In this document: piece by piece, positions 18,937 to 28,398 of the stretch
Numbering within the stretch: the first letter of the stretch is position 1
Layout of the letters: each line of letters opens with the position of its first letter
Assembly (NCBI GenBank): GCA_025963385.1
Contig: JAOPUT010000109.1
Location: 1 to 49,489, forward strand
Origin: Mycobacterium sp.
GTDB taxonomy: Bacteria > Actinomycetota > Actinomycetes > Mycobacteriales > Mycobacteriaceae
Reading direction: 5' to 3'
DNA length: 49,489 bases
Notes under the pieces: generated by a model
The model's database searches: none
Told to the model about the DNA's origin: nothing
Seen by the model: only the letters and a program-made list of their open reading frames with translations
Program-made: the position numbers and the translations under genes

Positions 18937-20662
18937 TCACGAATTCGCCGTCTGGGCACCGAACCCCGAGACGGTGCGGGTCGACGTCGACGGCATCCTG
19001 CACCCGATGCAGCGTTTCGACGACGGTTGGTGGCGGGCCGTCGTGGACGCTCACGTCGACAGTAGGTACGGGTTCGTCCTCGACGACGATCCGACCGTGC
19101 TGCCAGATCCGCGGTCGCCCCGCCAGCCCGACGGCGTGCACGAGCGCTCGCAACTGTGGAACCCGTCGACGGTTGCCTGGTCGGATTCCACGTGGGCCGG
19201 CCGTTCCATCGAGGGTGCGGTGATCTACGAACTGCACGTCGGCACGTTCACGCCGACGGGCACCCTGGACGCCGCGATCGAGAAACTCGACTACCTCGTG
19301 GAACTCGGCGTGGACTTCGTGGAACTGATGCCGGTGAACTCCTTCAGCGGCACGCACGGCTGGGGTTACGACGGCGTCCTCTGGTACAGCGTCCAGGAAT
19401 CCTACGGCGGCCCAGACGGATTGGTCCGATTCATCGACGCCTGCCACGCCCGCGGCCTCGGCGTCCTGATCGATGCGGTGTTCAATCACCTCGGCCCCTC
19501 CGGCAACTACCTACCGAGGTACGGTCCCTACCTGACCGAGGCGAACACCGGTTGGGGCCAGGGCATCAACGTGTCCGACGCCGACGCCGACGAGGTTCGG
19601 CAGTACATCATCGACTGTGCCCTGCGCTGGATGACCGACTTCCATGCCGACGGGCTGCGCCTCGACGCAGTGCATGCGCTTGCCGACCACACCGCCATCC
19701 ACATCCTCGAGGAACTGTCGAGTCAGACCGACGACCTGGCGGCACGACTGGGTCGCCCGCTGTCGCTCATCGCCGAGAGCGACCTCAACGATCCGCGGCT
19801 CATCACGCCGCGTGATCGCGGTGGGTACGGCCTGACCGCGCAGTGGGACGACGACATCCATCACGCCATCCACACGGCGGTGTCGGGCGAGCGCCAGGGG
19901 TATTACTCCGACTTCGGATCACTGGAGTCTCTCGCGAACACGTTGAAGAACGGCTACTTCCACGCGGGCACCTATTCCTCGTTCCGAGGCAGGCGCCACG
20001 GGCGACCCCTCGACACGGCGACCATCCCGGCCACCCGACTGCTGGCCTACACCTCCGACCACGACCAGGTCGGCAACCGGGCCGTCGGCGATCGGCCCTC
20101 GCAGAACCTCGACTTCGGCCAGCTCGCCGTCAAGGCGGCCTTGGTGCTCGGATCGCCCTACACCGCAATGTTGTTCATGGGCGAGGAATGGGCGTCATCG
20201 AGTCCGTTTCAGTTCTTCACCTCCCATCCGGAGCCGGAGTTGGCCAGAGCCACCGCTGAGGGCCGCAAGGCGGAGTTCGCCGCGCACGGGTGGGATGCCG
20301 ACGAGATCCCCGACCCGCAGGACCTCGAGACCTTTCAACGGTCCAAGCTGAAGTGGGACGAGGTCGAGTCGGGCGACCACGCCAGGATGCTCGCGCTGTA
20401 CCGCGCCCTGATCGCACTGCGGCACGACGAGCCCGACCTCGCCGATCCGTGGCTTGACCACATGTCGATCGACTATGACGAGGAGACACGATGGATCGTG
20501 CTGCACCGCGGCGCCCTTGCCATCGCCTGCAACCTCGGCGAGGAATCGGCAACCGTGCCGATCACCGGCGACGTGGTGCTCGCCTCGGCTGACCCGATCG
20601 TCGGCGAATCGACCACGCTGCAAGGGCATTCGTTCGTCATTCTGCGGACTGTCAAGCGCTGA
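18929..20662 (+). CDS. treZ: Maltooligosyltrehalose trehalohydrolase
   Basis: TreZ hydrolyses the maltooligosyltrehalose made by TreY to free trehalose, completing the glycogen-to-trehalose route. The product has 577 residues. A CBM48-type N-terminal domain (HEFAVWAPNPETVRVDVDG) is followed by a GH13 barrel: FVELMPVNSFSGTHGWGYDGV, DAVFNHLGPSGNY, the nucleophile in ADGLRLDAVHAL, the Glu in LIAESDLNDPRL and the Asp in YTSDHDQVGNRA. GTG 18929 gives an N-terminus that begins right before the CBM48. The eight-base overlap with treY implies coupling. A stem-loop directly follows the stop (20662-20686). Confidence 0.96.
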   Translation: MPDHEFAVWAPNPETVRVDVDGILHPMQRFDDGWWRAVVDAHVDSRYGFVLDDDPTVLPDPRSPRQPDGVHERSQLWNPSTVAWSDSTWAGRSIEGAVIYELHVGTFTPTGTLDAAIEKLDYLVELGVDFVELMPVNSFSGTHGWGYDGVLWYSVQESYGGPDGLVRFIDACHARGLGVLIDAVFNHLGPSGNYLPRYGPYLTEANTGWGQGINVSDADADEVRQYIIDCALRWMTDFHADGLRLDAVHALADHTAIHILEELSSQTDDLAARLGRPLSLIAESDLNDPRLITPRDRGGYGLTAQWDDDIHHAIHTAVSGERQGYYSDFGSLESLANTLKNGYFHAGTYSSFRGRRHGRPLDTATIPATRLLAYTSDHDQVGNRAVGDRPSQNLDFGQLAVKAALVLGSPYTAMLFMGEEWASSSPFQFFTSHPEPELARATAEGRKAEFAAHGWDADEIPDPQDLETFQRSKLKWDEVESGDHARMLALYRALIALRHDEPDLADPWLDHMSIDYDEETRWIVLHRGALAIACNLGEESATVPITGDVVLASADPIVGESTTLQGHSFVILRTVKR

Positions 20663-20686
20663 TCCACAGGGCGCTCGACTGTGGAT
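20662..20686 (+). terminator. Stem-loop after treZ (candidate terminator)
   Basis: ATCCACAG (20662-20669) and CTGTGGAT (20679-20686) form a perfect 8-bp inverted repeat with a 9-nt loop, starting at the last base of the treZ stop. There is no T-tract, as is common in mycobacteria. The arms also resemble DnaA boxes with one mismatch each (TGATCCACA versus TTATCCACA), so a protein site is possible. Confidence 0.5.
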
Positions 20687-20726
20687 GACTTCGTCGCCAT
20701 TTCGGAAAGCCCTCGATGCTGCGAGC

Positions 20727-21158
20727 ATGACCACTCGCGAGTTCCTTCCCATTCCACCCACCGAATCGGCGACCGATCCCATCGCCTCGACGGCCGACCT
20801 CAAGCAGCGCTGGCGAGCGCTCATGGGATGCCTCGGCTTCGGCGAACGCCTGCTGCGCTTCGTCTTCATCGGTCCCGACCGGTGCATGATCAAGGTGTTG
20901 AGCGACGTGCCCATCGGTCCTCGACCCGATCCCGGCCTGGTGAGGGAACTCTTGTCGGCGCTGTCCACGATCCTGGCCGGGGCGGACGACGGCACCACCG
21001 TTGCCTTGCTGTTGACCCGCCCGGGTGTCGGCCCGATATCGCAAACCGACCGCGAGTGGTCGAAGCTGGTGGCCGAGACCGCTGACGCACTCGGAGTCCC
21101 GGTCGAACCGTTCTTTCGCGCCAACGACGAGGAGATGGCGCTCGTCGAGCCGATCTAG
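20727..21158 (+). CDS. Conserved actinobacterial hypothetical protein
   Basis: This 143-residue soluble protein starts MTTREFLPIPPTES. It has no TM segment, signal peptide or Cys motif, apart from single Cys residues in MGCLGFGERLL and PDRCMIK. The C-terminal half (TTVALLLTRPGVGPISQTDREWSKLV, then GVPVEPFFRANDEEM) has an alternating beta-alpha look, and I do not recognise a family with confidence. It lies 64 bp after treZ on the same strand, with a stem-loop between, and its stop overlaps the convergent ilvA stop by four bases. High third-position GC supports it as a real gene. Confidence 0.68.
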   Translation: MTTREFLPIPPTESATDPIASTADLKQRWRALMGCLGFGERLLRFVFIGPDRCMIKVLSDVPIGPRPDPGLVRELLSALSTILAGADDGTTVALLLTRPGVGPISQTDREWSKLVAETADALGVPVEPFFRANDEEMALVEPI

Positions 21159-22444
21159 GTGAGGTAGCGGTACGCGGGCGAGCCGGGCTCGAGTGCCTCG
21201 ACGTGCATGTCGGACAAGCGCATGCGTTCCAGGAGGCCGTCGTAGTCGGCGGCAGAACCCAACTCGATGCCGACCAGCGCCTCGCCGGTCTCGCGGTTGT
21301 TGCGCTTGACGTACTCGAAGAGCGTGATGTCGTCACCCGGGCCGAGGACGTCGTCGAGGAAGTGGCGCAGGGCGCCCGGTTCCTGCGGGAAGTCGACCAG
21401 GAAGTAGTGCTTGAGGCCGAGGTGCACCAGGGAGCGCTCGAGCACCTCGTTGTACCGGGAGACGTCGTTGTTGCCGCCCGAGATCAGGCACACCACGGTA
21501 GATCCTGGGGCGATGTCGGCTTCCGCTTCCATCAGCGCCGCGACGGACAGGGCGCCTGCGGGCTCGGCGATGATGCCCTCGTTCTGGTACAGGTCCAGCA
21601 TGGCGGTACAGACCGCGCCTTCGTCGACGGAGGTGACCGACACCATGTCCCCCGCTGAGGCGAGCACGGCGTACGGCAGGGCGCCGGCCTTCGCGACGGC
21701 GGCGCCGTCGACGAACTGGTCGACGTGCTCGAGGACGACGGGTTCGCCGGTGGCCAGCGCAGCCAGCATCGACGCCGCGCCCGCGGGCTCCACGCCCAGT
21801 ACCGAGGTCTTGGTGGTGCGTTCGGCGAGGTAGGTGGTGATGCCGCTGATGCAGCCACCGCCACCGACCGGGACGATGACGAGATCGGGCTCGGCCTCCA
21901 ACTGCTGGAGGATTTCGACGGCGATCGTCCCCTGACCCGCCATGGTGCGCAGATCGTCGTAGGGCGGGACCAGAGTGGCCCCGGTCCTGGCCACGTCGTC
22001 GAGCGCGGCGGCCGCCGCGATGTCGTAGGTCGCACCGCCGACGATCAACTCGATGAACTCGCCGCCGTGATAGCGGATCCGGTCCCGCTTCTGCTTCGGC
22101 GTCTTGGCAGGCACGTACACCCGGCCGTGGATTCCCATCGAGCGGCAGGCCAGTGCGAAGCCCTGGGCGTGGTTGCCCGCCGACGAGCAGACCACGCCCG
22201 CGGCGATCTCGGCGGGCGTCAGTTGCATCAGCAGGTTGTATGCACCACGGAGCTTGTAGCTGCGGACGGCCTGCTGATCCTCCCGCTTGAGGTAGACCTG
22301 CAGACCGGTCAGCGCGGAAAGGCGGTCGCTGAACTGCAGTGGGCTGAGTGTGACGACCTTCGAAATTCGCTGAGCGGCCTCATCGATGTCCATGGCGCCC
22401 AGGGGCGCGGGACGGCGAGAGGTCTGACTCAGTTCGGCGGACAC
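21155..22444 (-). CDS. ilvA: Threonine ammonia-lyase (biosynthetic threonine deaminase)
   Basis: IlvA deaminates threonine to 2-oxobutyrate, the first committed step of isoleucine synthesis. The PLP Lys is K64 in RSYKLRGAYN. SSAGNHAQGFA and the glycine loop VPVGGGGCISG that holds the cofactor phosphate are also visible. The C-terminal part (about 340-429, HYFLVDFPQEPGALRHFLDDVLGP) is a single ACT-like regulatory domain, the shorter arrangement usual in actinobacteria. The product has 429 residues. The isoleucine pathway gene and the isoleucine-sensing T-box of ileS lie about 19 kb apart in this window. Confidence 0.95.
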   Translation of the reverse strand: MSAELSQTSRRPAPLGAMDIDEAAQRISKVVTLSPLQFSDRLSALTGLQVYLKREDQQAVRSYKLRGAYNLLMQLTPAEIAAGVVCSSAGNHAQGFALACRSMGIHGRVYVPAKTPKQKRDRIRYHGGEFIELIVGGATYDIAAAAALDDVARTGATLVPPYDDLRTMAGQGTIAVEILQQLEAEPDLVIVPVGGGGCISGITTYLAERTTKTSVLGVEPAGAASMLAALATGEPVVLEHVDQFVDGAAVAKAGALPYAVLASAGDMVSVTSVDEGAVCTAMLDLYQNEGIIAEPAGALSVAALMEAEADIAPGSTVVCLISGGNNDVSRYNEVLERSLVHLGLKHYFLVDFPQEPGALRHFLDDVLGPGDDITLFEYVKRNNRETGEALVGIELGSAADYDGLLERMRLSDMHVEALEPGSPAYRYLT

Positions 22445-22486
22445 CGGTCAATGGTGCCACTCGCCCGTCGCGCAGCGAAAACGGGT

Positions 22487-22924
22487 TTAGCTCTTCGGGG
22501 TCAGGACGAATACCGGGATCTGACGATCGGTCTTCTTCTGGTACTCGGCATAGTCGGGCCAGGTGGCGACGGCGCGTTCCCACCAGACCGCCTTCTCGTC
22601 GCCGAAGACCTCGCGTGAGTCGTAGTCCTTGGTGACGGTGCCGTCCTGGAGTTCGACCTCGGGATGGGCCTTGATGTTGAAGTACCACACCGGATGTTTC
22701 GGTGCGCCGCCGAGCGATGCCACCACGGCGTATTCGCCGTCGTGCTCCACCCGCATCAGGGGTGTCTTGCGGATCTTGCCCGTCTTGGCCCCGATGGTCG
22801 TGAGCAGGATCACCGGCCTGCCCTTCAGCTCCGTTCCTTCGGTACCACCGGAGGCCATCAAGGTCTCGGCGTTCTCGCGGGCCCAGTCCGACGTGCTTGG
22901 TTCGTACTCTCCAGTCAGTGGCAT
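22487..22924 (-). CDS. Deazaflavin (F420)-dependent nitroreductase-family protein (Ddn-like, Rv1558-type)
   Basis: The 145-residue product belongs to the Ddn/FDOR-A split-barrel group of F420H2-dependent reductases. It shows [36 protein letters not shown] and [19 protein letters not shown], the recognisable family core. The substrate is unknown; related mycobacterial proteins reduce quinones or nitroimidazoles. ATG 22924 is preferred over a longer frame because TATGCT (minus strand, 22931-22936) ends six bases before it, which predicts a leaderless transcript. The position next to ilvA matches Rv1558 in M. tuberculosis. Confidence 0.88.
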   Translation of the reverse strand: MPLTGEYEPSTSDWARENAETLMASGGTEGTELKGRPVILLTTIGAKTGKIRKTPLMRVEHDGEYAVVASLGGAPKHPVWYFNIKAHPEVELQDGTVTKDYDSREVFGDEKAVWWERAVATWPDYAEYQKKTDRQIPVFVLTPKS

Positions 22925-23011
22925 CCCACCAGCATATGACCGCCGCAAAACGATGGTCCGCAATCGGTGTTTCGGCTACCCGAAATCTAAGTTACGAGCT
23001 ATCGTGTGCAC

Positions 23012-23209
23012 ATGAGCACGTCGACGGAAGTCCGCATCGCCGGTGTTCCCTGGCCCGTGTACAAGCTGATCGCGCTCGCGGTCGGGGTACTCGTCCTCGT
23101 CGTCGTGGGCGTCGCCACCACGAGCGCCGCGCCCGCCGTGCTCAGCGGGGCGGCCGCCGCGGTCGTCATCTGGCTCGGCCTCGGCCTGTTCAGCTCCTCC
23201 GACGCCTGA
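23012..23209 (+). CDS. Small two-TM membrane protein
   Basis: This 65-residue protein is mostly hydrophobic, with helices at about 15-36 (KLIALAVGVLVLVVVGVATT) and 42-60. It has a short polar N-terminus (MSTSTEVRIAG) and ends SSSDA. No family is recognised. The ATG at 23012 follows a TATCGT hexamer (23000-23005) by six bases, giving a predicted leaderless mRNA. A GTG two codons upstream is possible. It is divergent from the Ddn-family gene, with an 87-bp shared promoter region, and precedes a larger membrane protein by 80 bp. Confidence 0.62.
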   Translation: MSTSTEVRIAGVPWPVYKLIALAVGVLVLVVVGVATTSAAPAVLSGAAAAVVIWLGLGLFSSSDA

Positions 23210-23289
23210 CCCCGAGTCCCCGACCAGCCTGCGCGGCGGTCTGGTCGTGTCGTCGCTCCTCCGTCGGTCGTGACGGAGACACTGGGATC

Positions 23290-24045
23290 ATGGCCCACGA
23301 GCAAGAGACTGCGTCTGCCGAGCCCCCGAAGGAGGTCAAGGCGTTCGTGCAGCGCGCCGGACACCTAGCCTCCGACGCCGAACACCGCGTGCCGTCGTGG
23401 CTCAAGCCCGGCGATCCGGAGAACCGCTGGCCCGTTCTGATCGCGATCCTCGCGGTCATCGCGATTCAACGCTCGATTCCCGTGCAGTACACGGTGCTGC
23501 CGCGATGGCCGCTGATCGTGATGGAGCTTCTCCTGCTGGCGGTGCTGCTCTTGATCAACCCCGTGCGACTGTCGCGACAGACGACGATCGGACGGTGGGC
23601 CAGCCTCATCCTCACCGCGGCGATCACCGTGGACAACACCGCCTCGGCCGTCGTGCTGGCCAACCGCATCCTGTCCGGGGAGGTCAGCAACAAGCCCGCG
23701 GTGCTGCTCGGCGGCGGTGCGGCCATCTTCGTCACGAACGTCATCGCGTTCGGCATCTGGTACTGGGAACTGGACCGCGGCGGTCCCTTCGCCAGGCGGG
23801 CCGGCCAGCAGCCCTACCCCGATTTCCTGTTCCCGCAGATGACGGATCCGGACAAGGCGAAACCGGACTGGCGGCCGACCTTCGTCGACTACCTCTACGT
23901 CAGCTTCACCAACGTGGTCGCGTTCTCCCCCACCGACACGATGCCGCTCGCGCGCTGGGCCAAGGGCATGATGACGGTCCAGTCGCTGGTGTCGATGACG
24001 ACGATCGCACTGGTCATCGCGCGTGCGGTCAACGTGCTGGGCTGA
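23290..24045 (+). CDS. Membrane protein, DUF1345-like
   Basis: The 251-residue product has a charged N-terminal tail of about 50 residues and then about five or six TM helices. The C-terminal part (VDYLYVSFTNVVAFSPTDTMPLARWAKGMMTVQSLVSMTTIALVIARAVNVL) resembles the pore-like repeat region of DUF1345 and other putative channel proteins. That resemblance is weak and I would not assign transport. It follows the small two-TM gene on the same strand. A short hairpin lies between its end and the convergent dnaE1 end. Confidence 0.7.
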   Translation: MAHEQETASAEPPKEVKAFVQRAGHLASDAEHRVPSWLKPGDPENRWPVLIAILAVIAIQRSIPVQYTVLPRWPLIVMELLLLAVLLLINPVRLSRQTTIGRWASLILTAAITVDNTASAVVLANRILSGEVSNKPAVLLGGGAAIFVTNVIAFGIWYWELDRGGPFARRAGQQPYPDFLFPQMTDPDKAKPDWRPTFVDYLYVSFTNVVAFSPTDTMPLARWAKGMMTVQSLVSMTTIALVIARAVNVLG

Positions 24046-24065
24046 CGGTCTACCTGGCCGGGTGC

Positions 24066-24080
24066 GCTCGCCTGGCGAGC
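24066..24080. terminator. Candidate bidirectional terminator between the membrane protein and dnaE1
   Basis: GCTCGCC and GGCGAGC form a perfect inverted repeat around one T, foldable as a 6-bp GC-rich stem with a 3-nt loop. It lies in the 51-bp gap between convergent genes. There is no T-run. Confidence 0.42.
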
Positions 24081-24096
24081 CGCCCGATCTGTCGTC

Positions 24097-27000
24097 CTAG
24101 CCGCCGAGGCAGCCGGGACCCAGCAGCGCCTTCAGGTCACCCATCAGCGCCGACGACGGAGTCACCCGCAGCGCCTGATCGAGTTCGAGCGTCGTGATGC
24201 GGTCACCGCTGATCAGCCGGAGTCGCACCTGCGAGGTACCGGGATGGTTGGCGAGCACCTGCTTGAGCGCGCCGACCTTCTCCACCGTGCACTGGCGCGT
24301 CGGCAGGCTGACGGCCACCGGCCGGTCGGCCTGGGCGTTGGTGAAGTCCGGCACCACCAGGTCATTGGCGATCAGCGAGAGCCGGTCGTCACGCGAGTTG
24401 ACCTTTCCGCTGACGATCACGACGGTGTCGTCGGCGATCTCGGCTCCGAACGTGGAGTAGGTGTGCGGGAAGAACATCACCTCGATGCCGCCGGTGAGGT
24501 CCTCCAATTGAGCTGACGCCCACGGCATTCCGTTCTTGTTGACGCGTCTGTTGACCGACGCCAGGATGCCGCCGACCCGTACCTGTGCCTCGTTGGCGAC
24601 GGCACCCTCGAGAATGGCGGGGATCTGGGTGTCGACCTGGGCGGCCAGCAGGTGCGCCACACCGTTGAGCGGATGCCCGGACACGTAGAGCCCCAGCATC
24701 TCCCGCTCGAGCGCAAGCTTGTGCTTGTCCTCCCACTCGTCCTCGGGCACCTTGATGGCGAACACGGAGTCTCCGGTGTCCATGCCGGATCCGTCGGCGC
24801 CGCCGAACAGGTCGAACTGACCCATCGCCTCGGCCTTCTTGGTACCGAGCACCGAGTCGACCGCATCGGTGTGGATCAGGAACAGACCCTTGCGGGAATG
24901 GTTGAGCGAGTCGAACGCGCCCGCCTTGATCAGCGATTCCGTCACCTTCTTGTTGCAGGCGGTGACGTCGATCTTGTTGAGGTAGTCGGAGAAGTCGGTG
25001 TACTTGCCCTTGTCCTTGCGCGTATTGATCAGCGAGGCAACGACATTGGCGCCGACGTTGCGCACCGCGCCGAGGCCGAAGCGGATGTCGGCACCCACCG
25101 ACGCGAAGTTGAGGTCCGACTCGTTGACGTCGGGCGGCAGCACGGTGATGCCCAGCCTGCGGCAGTCCGCCAGATACACCGCGGCCTTGTCCTTGTCGTC
25201 TCCCACGGACGTCAGCAAGCCAGCCATGTACTCGGCCTGATAGTTGGCCTTGAGGTATGCCGTCCAGTACGACACCAACCCGTAGCCTGCCGCGTGCGAC
25301 TTGTTGAACGCGTACCCGGCGAACGGAAGGATGGTGTCCCACAACGCCTTCACCGCGGCCTCGGAGAACCCGTTGGCGGTCATGCCCTCGCGGAAACCCT
25401 TGTACTCGGCCTCGAGCACCTCGAGCTTCTTCTTGCCCATGGCCTTGCGCAGAGCATCGGCCTTGCCCATCGAGTACCCGGCGACCTTCTGGGCGATGAA
25501 CATGATCTGCTCTTGGTAGACGATCAGGCCGTAGGTCTCGGAGAGGATCTCCTTGAGCGGTTCCTCCAGCTCCGGGTGGATCGGCTTGATCGCCTGCCGA
25601 CCGTTCTTACGGTCGGCGTAGTCGTTGTGGGCGTTCATGCCCATCGGACCCGGGCGGTAGAGCGCGAGCACCGCGACGATGTCGTTGAACTCGGTGGGCT
25701 GCATGCGACGCAGCAGATCTCGCATCGGGCCGCCGTCGAGCTGGAAGACCCCCAGCGTGTCGCCACGTCCAAGCAACTCGTAGGCCAACGGGTCGTCGAG
25801 TTCCAGCGCCTCGAGGTCGACGTCGATCCCGCGGTTGGCCCTGATGTTCTCGATGCAGTCACCGATGATCGTCAGGTTGCGCAGGCCGAGGAAGTCCATC
25901 TTCAGCAGGCCGATGGCCTCGCACGACGGATAGTCCCAGCCGCTGATGACCGCACCGTCCTGCGGCCGCTTCCACAGCGGGATCGCCTCGATGAGCGGCT
26001 CGGAGCTCATGATCACCGCGCAGGCGTGCACGCCGGCGTTGCGCACCAGACCCTCGAGTCCTCGGGCCGTCTCGTAGATGGTGCGGACGTCGGGGTCGGT
26101 GTCGAGTAGACCGCGGACCTCGGCGGCCTCCTTGTACCGCTCGTGGGTCGGGTCGGTGATCCCCGACAGCGGGATGTCCTTGGCCATGATGGGCGGCGGC
26201 AGCGCCTTGGTGATCCGGTCGGCGATGGCGAAGCCCGGCTGGCCGTAGTTGACGCGCGCCGAATCCTTGAGCGCCGCTTTGGTCTTGATGGTGCCGAACG
26301 TGATGACCTGAGCCACCCGGTCGCTACCCCACCTGTTGGCCGCGTAGCGCAGCATCTCGCCGCGGCGGCGGTCGTCGAAGTCGATGTCGATGTCGGGTGC
26401 CGACGGACGCTCGGGGTTGAGGAACCGCTCGAACAGCAGGCCGTGCGGGATGGGGTCGATGTTGGTGATGCCCATGGCGTAGGCCACCAGCGATCCGGCG
26501 GCCGAACCACGGCCTGGGCCGACCCGGATGTCGACCGACTTGGCGTAGTTGATCAGGTCGGCGACGATCAGGAAGTACGACGGGAAGCCCTTGTCGCAGA
26601 TGACCTTGATCTCGTACTCGGCGCGCTCGACGTAGTCACGACCGACCGCTCCGGGAAAGCGACGCTCGAGGCCGGCCATCACCTCGTGGTGCAGCCAGGA
26701 CGCCTGGTCGTGCCCCTCGGGCACCGGGAAGATCGGCATCCGGTCCTTGGGCGCCCAGACGTCGGTGTAGGGCTGGACCCGCTCGGCGATCAACAGCGTG
26801 GAATCGCAGGCACCGGGAACCTGGTCGTCCCACAGGGCGCGCATCTCCTCGGCGGACTTCAGGTAGTAGCCGTCGCCGTCGAACTTGAAGCGCGTCGGAT
26901 CCGACAGGGTCTTGCCGGTCTGCACGCACAGCAGCGCCTCGTGGTTGCGGGACGCATCCCGTGTCACGTAGTGGCAGTCGTTGGTGGCCAGCGGCGGGAT

Positions 27001-27639
27001 GTTCAGCTTGCGGCCGACCTCGAGCAGGCCCTCGCGGACCCGGCGCTCGATGTCGAGGCCGTGGTCCATCAGCTCGAGGAAGAAGTTGTCGGGCCCGAAG
27101 ATCTCGCGCCACTTGGCCGCGGCCGCCACCGCTTCGTCGACGTGGCCGAGCCGCAGCCTGGTCTGCACCTCACCCGACGGGCACCCGGTGGTGGCGATGA
27201 TCCCCTCGGAGTGCTCGGCGATGATCTCGGCGTCCATCCGCGACCACTTGCCGAGCTGGCCCTCGAACGAGGCCAGCGACGACAGCTTGAAGAGGTTGCG
27301 GAGACCGGTCGCGTTTTCGGCGACCATGGTCATGTGCGTGTACGCGCCGCTGCCGGACACGTCGTCGGACTTCTGGCTGGGATCGCCCCAGAGCACGCGC
27401 TTGGTGTCGAATCGCGAGGCAGGCGCGATGTAGGCCTCCACCCCGATGATCGGGGTGATGCCCACATCGGTTGCCGCGTTGTAGAACTCGCTGGCACCGA
27501 ACATGTTTCCGTGGTCGGTCATGCCGATGGCGGGCATCTCGAGCCGCTGCGCCTCGGCGAACATGGGCTTGACCTTCGCGGCACCGTCGAGCATGGAGTA
27601 TTCGGTGTGATTGTGCAGGTGCACGAACGACTTGCTCAT
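24097..27639 (-). CDS. dnaE1: DNA polymerase III alpha subunit, replicative (DnaE1)
   Basis: DnaE1 is the replicative polymerase of the chromosome. The 1180-residue length is that of mycobacterial DnaE1, longer than DnaE2. The N-terminal PHP domain (about 1-280) begins [19 protein letters not shown] with its metal-binding His residues intact. This matters because mycobacterial DnaE1 proofreads through the PHP exonuclease. The polymerase domain holds [16 protein letters not shown] and the catalytic Asp residues in [15 protein letters not shown]. The C-terminus has an HhH region and an OB fold ([29 protein letters not shown]). It starts 12 bp after a TetR gene, so the two may share a transcript. 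Confidence 0.97.
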   Translation of the reverse strand: MSKSFVHLHNHTEYSMLDGAAKVKPMFAEAQRLEMPAIGMTDHGNMFGASEFYNAATDVGITPIIGVEAYIAPASRFDTKRVLWGDPSQKSDDVSGSGAYTHMTMVAENATGLRNLFKLSSLASFEGQLGKWSRMDAEIIAEHSEGIIATTGCPSGEVQTRLRLGHVDEAVAAAAKWREIFGPDNFFLELMDHGLDIERRVREGLLEVGRKLNIPPLATNDCHYVTRDASRNHEALLCVQTGKTLSDPTRFKFDGDGYYLKSAEEMRALWDDQVPGACDSTLLIAERVQPYTDVWAPKDRMPIFPVPEGHDQASWLHHEVMAGLERRFPGAVGRDYVERAEYEIKVICDKGFPSYFLIVADLINYAKSVDIRVGPGRGSAAGSLVAYAMGITNIDPIPHGLLFERFLNPERPSAPDIDIDFDDRRRGEMLRYAANRWGSDRVAQVITFGTIKTKAALKDSARVNYGQPGFAIADRITKALPPPIMAKDIPLSGITDPTHERYKEAAEVRGLLDTDPDVRTIYETARGLEGLVRNAGVHACAVIMSSEPLIEAIPLWKRPQDGAVISGWDYPSCEAIGLLKMDFLGLRNLTIIGDCIENIRANRGIDVDLEALELDDPLAYELLGRGDTLGVFQLDGGPMRDLLRRMQPTEFNDIVAVLALYRPGPMGMNAHNDYADRKNGRQAIKPIHPELEEPLKEILSETYGLIVYQEQIMFIAQKVAGYSMGKADALRKAMGKKKLEVLEAEYKGFREGMTANGFSEAAVKALWDTILPFAGYAFNKSHAAGYGLVSYWTAYLKANYQAEYMAGLLTSVGDDKDKAAVYLADCRRLGITVLPPDVNESDLNFASVGADIRFGLGAVRNVGANVVASLINTRKDKGKYTDFSDYLNKIDVTACNKKVTESLIKAGAFDSLNHSRKGLFLIHTDAVDSVLGTKKAEAMGQFDLFGGADGSGMDTGDSVFAIKVPEDEWEDKHKLALEREMLGLYVSGHPLNGVAHLLAAQVDTQIPAILEGAVANEAQVRVGGILASVNRRVNKNGMPWASAQLEDLTGGIEVMFFPHTYSTFGAEIADDTVVIVSGKVNSRDDRLSLIANDLVVPDFTNAQADRPVAVSLPTRQCTVEKVGALKQVLANHPGTSQVRLRLISGDRITTLELDQALRVTPSSALMGDLKALLGPGCLGG

Positions 27640-27651
27640 AGGGCCGCCAGT

Positions 27652-28353
27652 CTAAAGCTGGCCTCCGACGGCGCTCGGCGTGTCGCCGTCCGTGTCGCAC
27701 GGAGTCGGCGAAATCTCCGACCGTGGCAGCAGGCCGTGCGCCACCATACGGTCGAGTTGCTTGGTGATCAGGTGCATGTCGGAGGCATCGTCGACGAACC
27801 CGGCGTAGAAGCCCACGCCCCACAGCATGGCTTGCAGCATCTCGACCACCGGACCGGTCGCGGTGTCGTCGGCGAGTTCCCCGCGGCCCTTCGCGTCGAC
27901 GACGAGGGTCGTGAGGAAGTCCTTCAGCCCGTCGACTGCGTAAGCGCGCAATTCCGGATTCCTGGTGGATTCCAGGCGGGCGCTGATCAGGAACGCGATC
28001 TGGGAGCGGTCGCGGAAATCCGCCTCGCGGATCGCCGCGACGAGGGCCGCGAACTGTTCGGCCAACGTGCTCTGCCGCCGCGCGGCAGCGACGAAGTCGG
28101 TGATGATCACACTTGTCTCGGCAACGAGTGCCCGATAGATCTCCTCGCGCGAGGCGAAGTAATAATGCAACGTCGGGCGACTCAGACCGGCAGCCACCGC
28201 GATCGCCTGAAAAGTTGCAGCCTGGTAGCCGCGCTCATTGATGACCTGGCGTGATGTTCTAAGAATGCGGTTGCGGGTCTCGGCTGAATCGGAATTGATC
28301 GGCCGCCCGCGGCGACGCACGGCCGACAACGGCCGATCCTCGCAGTAAGCCAT
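27652..28353 (-). CDS. TetR-family transcriptional regulator
   Basis: The 233-residue protein has the TetR HTH at about residues 28-75 (RILRTSRQVINERGYQAATFQAIAVAAGLSRPTLHYYFASREEIY), after a basic N-terminal arm containing RRRGRPI. The ligand-binding domain follows, and the C-terminus is polar. The target is unknown. Its promoter is well formed: TTGACC, 17 bp, TACCGT on the minus strand, then eight bases to the ATG. A palindrome GTCAA-ATA-TTGAC at 28386-28398 overlaps the -35, so autorepression is likely. Its stop lies 12 bp before dnaE1, which could link dnaE1 level to whatever this regulator senses. Confidence 0.88.
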   Translation of the reverse strand: MAYCEDRPLSAVRRRGRPINSDSAETRNRILRTSRQVINERGYQAATFQAIAVAAGLSRPTLHYYFASREEIYRALVAETSVIITDFVAAARRQSTLAEQFAALVAAIREADFRDRSQIAFLISARLESTRNPELRAYAVDGLKDFLTTLVVDAKGRGELADDTATGPVVEMLQAMLWGVGFYAGFVDDASDMHLITKQLDRMVAHGLLPRSEISPTPCDTDGDTPSAVGGQL

Positions 28354-28361
28354 GCTGGCAA

Positions 28362-28398
28362 ACGGTATTGCATAGCTGGGACCCGGTCAAATATTGAC
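28362..28398 (-). promoter_or_regulatory. Promoter and palindromic operator candidate of the TetR gene
   Basis: On the minus strand, TTGACC (28390-28385) and TACCGT (28367-28362) are separated by exactly 17 bp and stand eight bases before the TetR ATG. The 13-bp palindrome GTCAA-ATA-TTGAC (28386-28398) covers the -35 and overlaps the stop codon of the upstream sigma-factor gene. Confidence 0.6.

Noticed and set aside
26143..28254. 703-codon open frame on the + strand
   Set aside because: It is antisense to dnaE1 and the TetR gene, shows no domain, and has the Val/Arg/Gly-rich composition typical of shadow frames.
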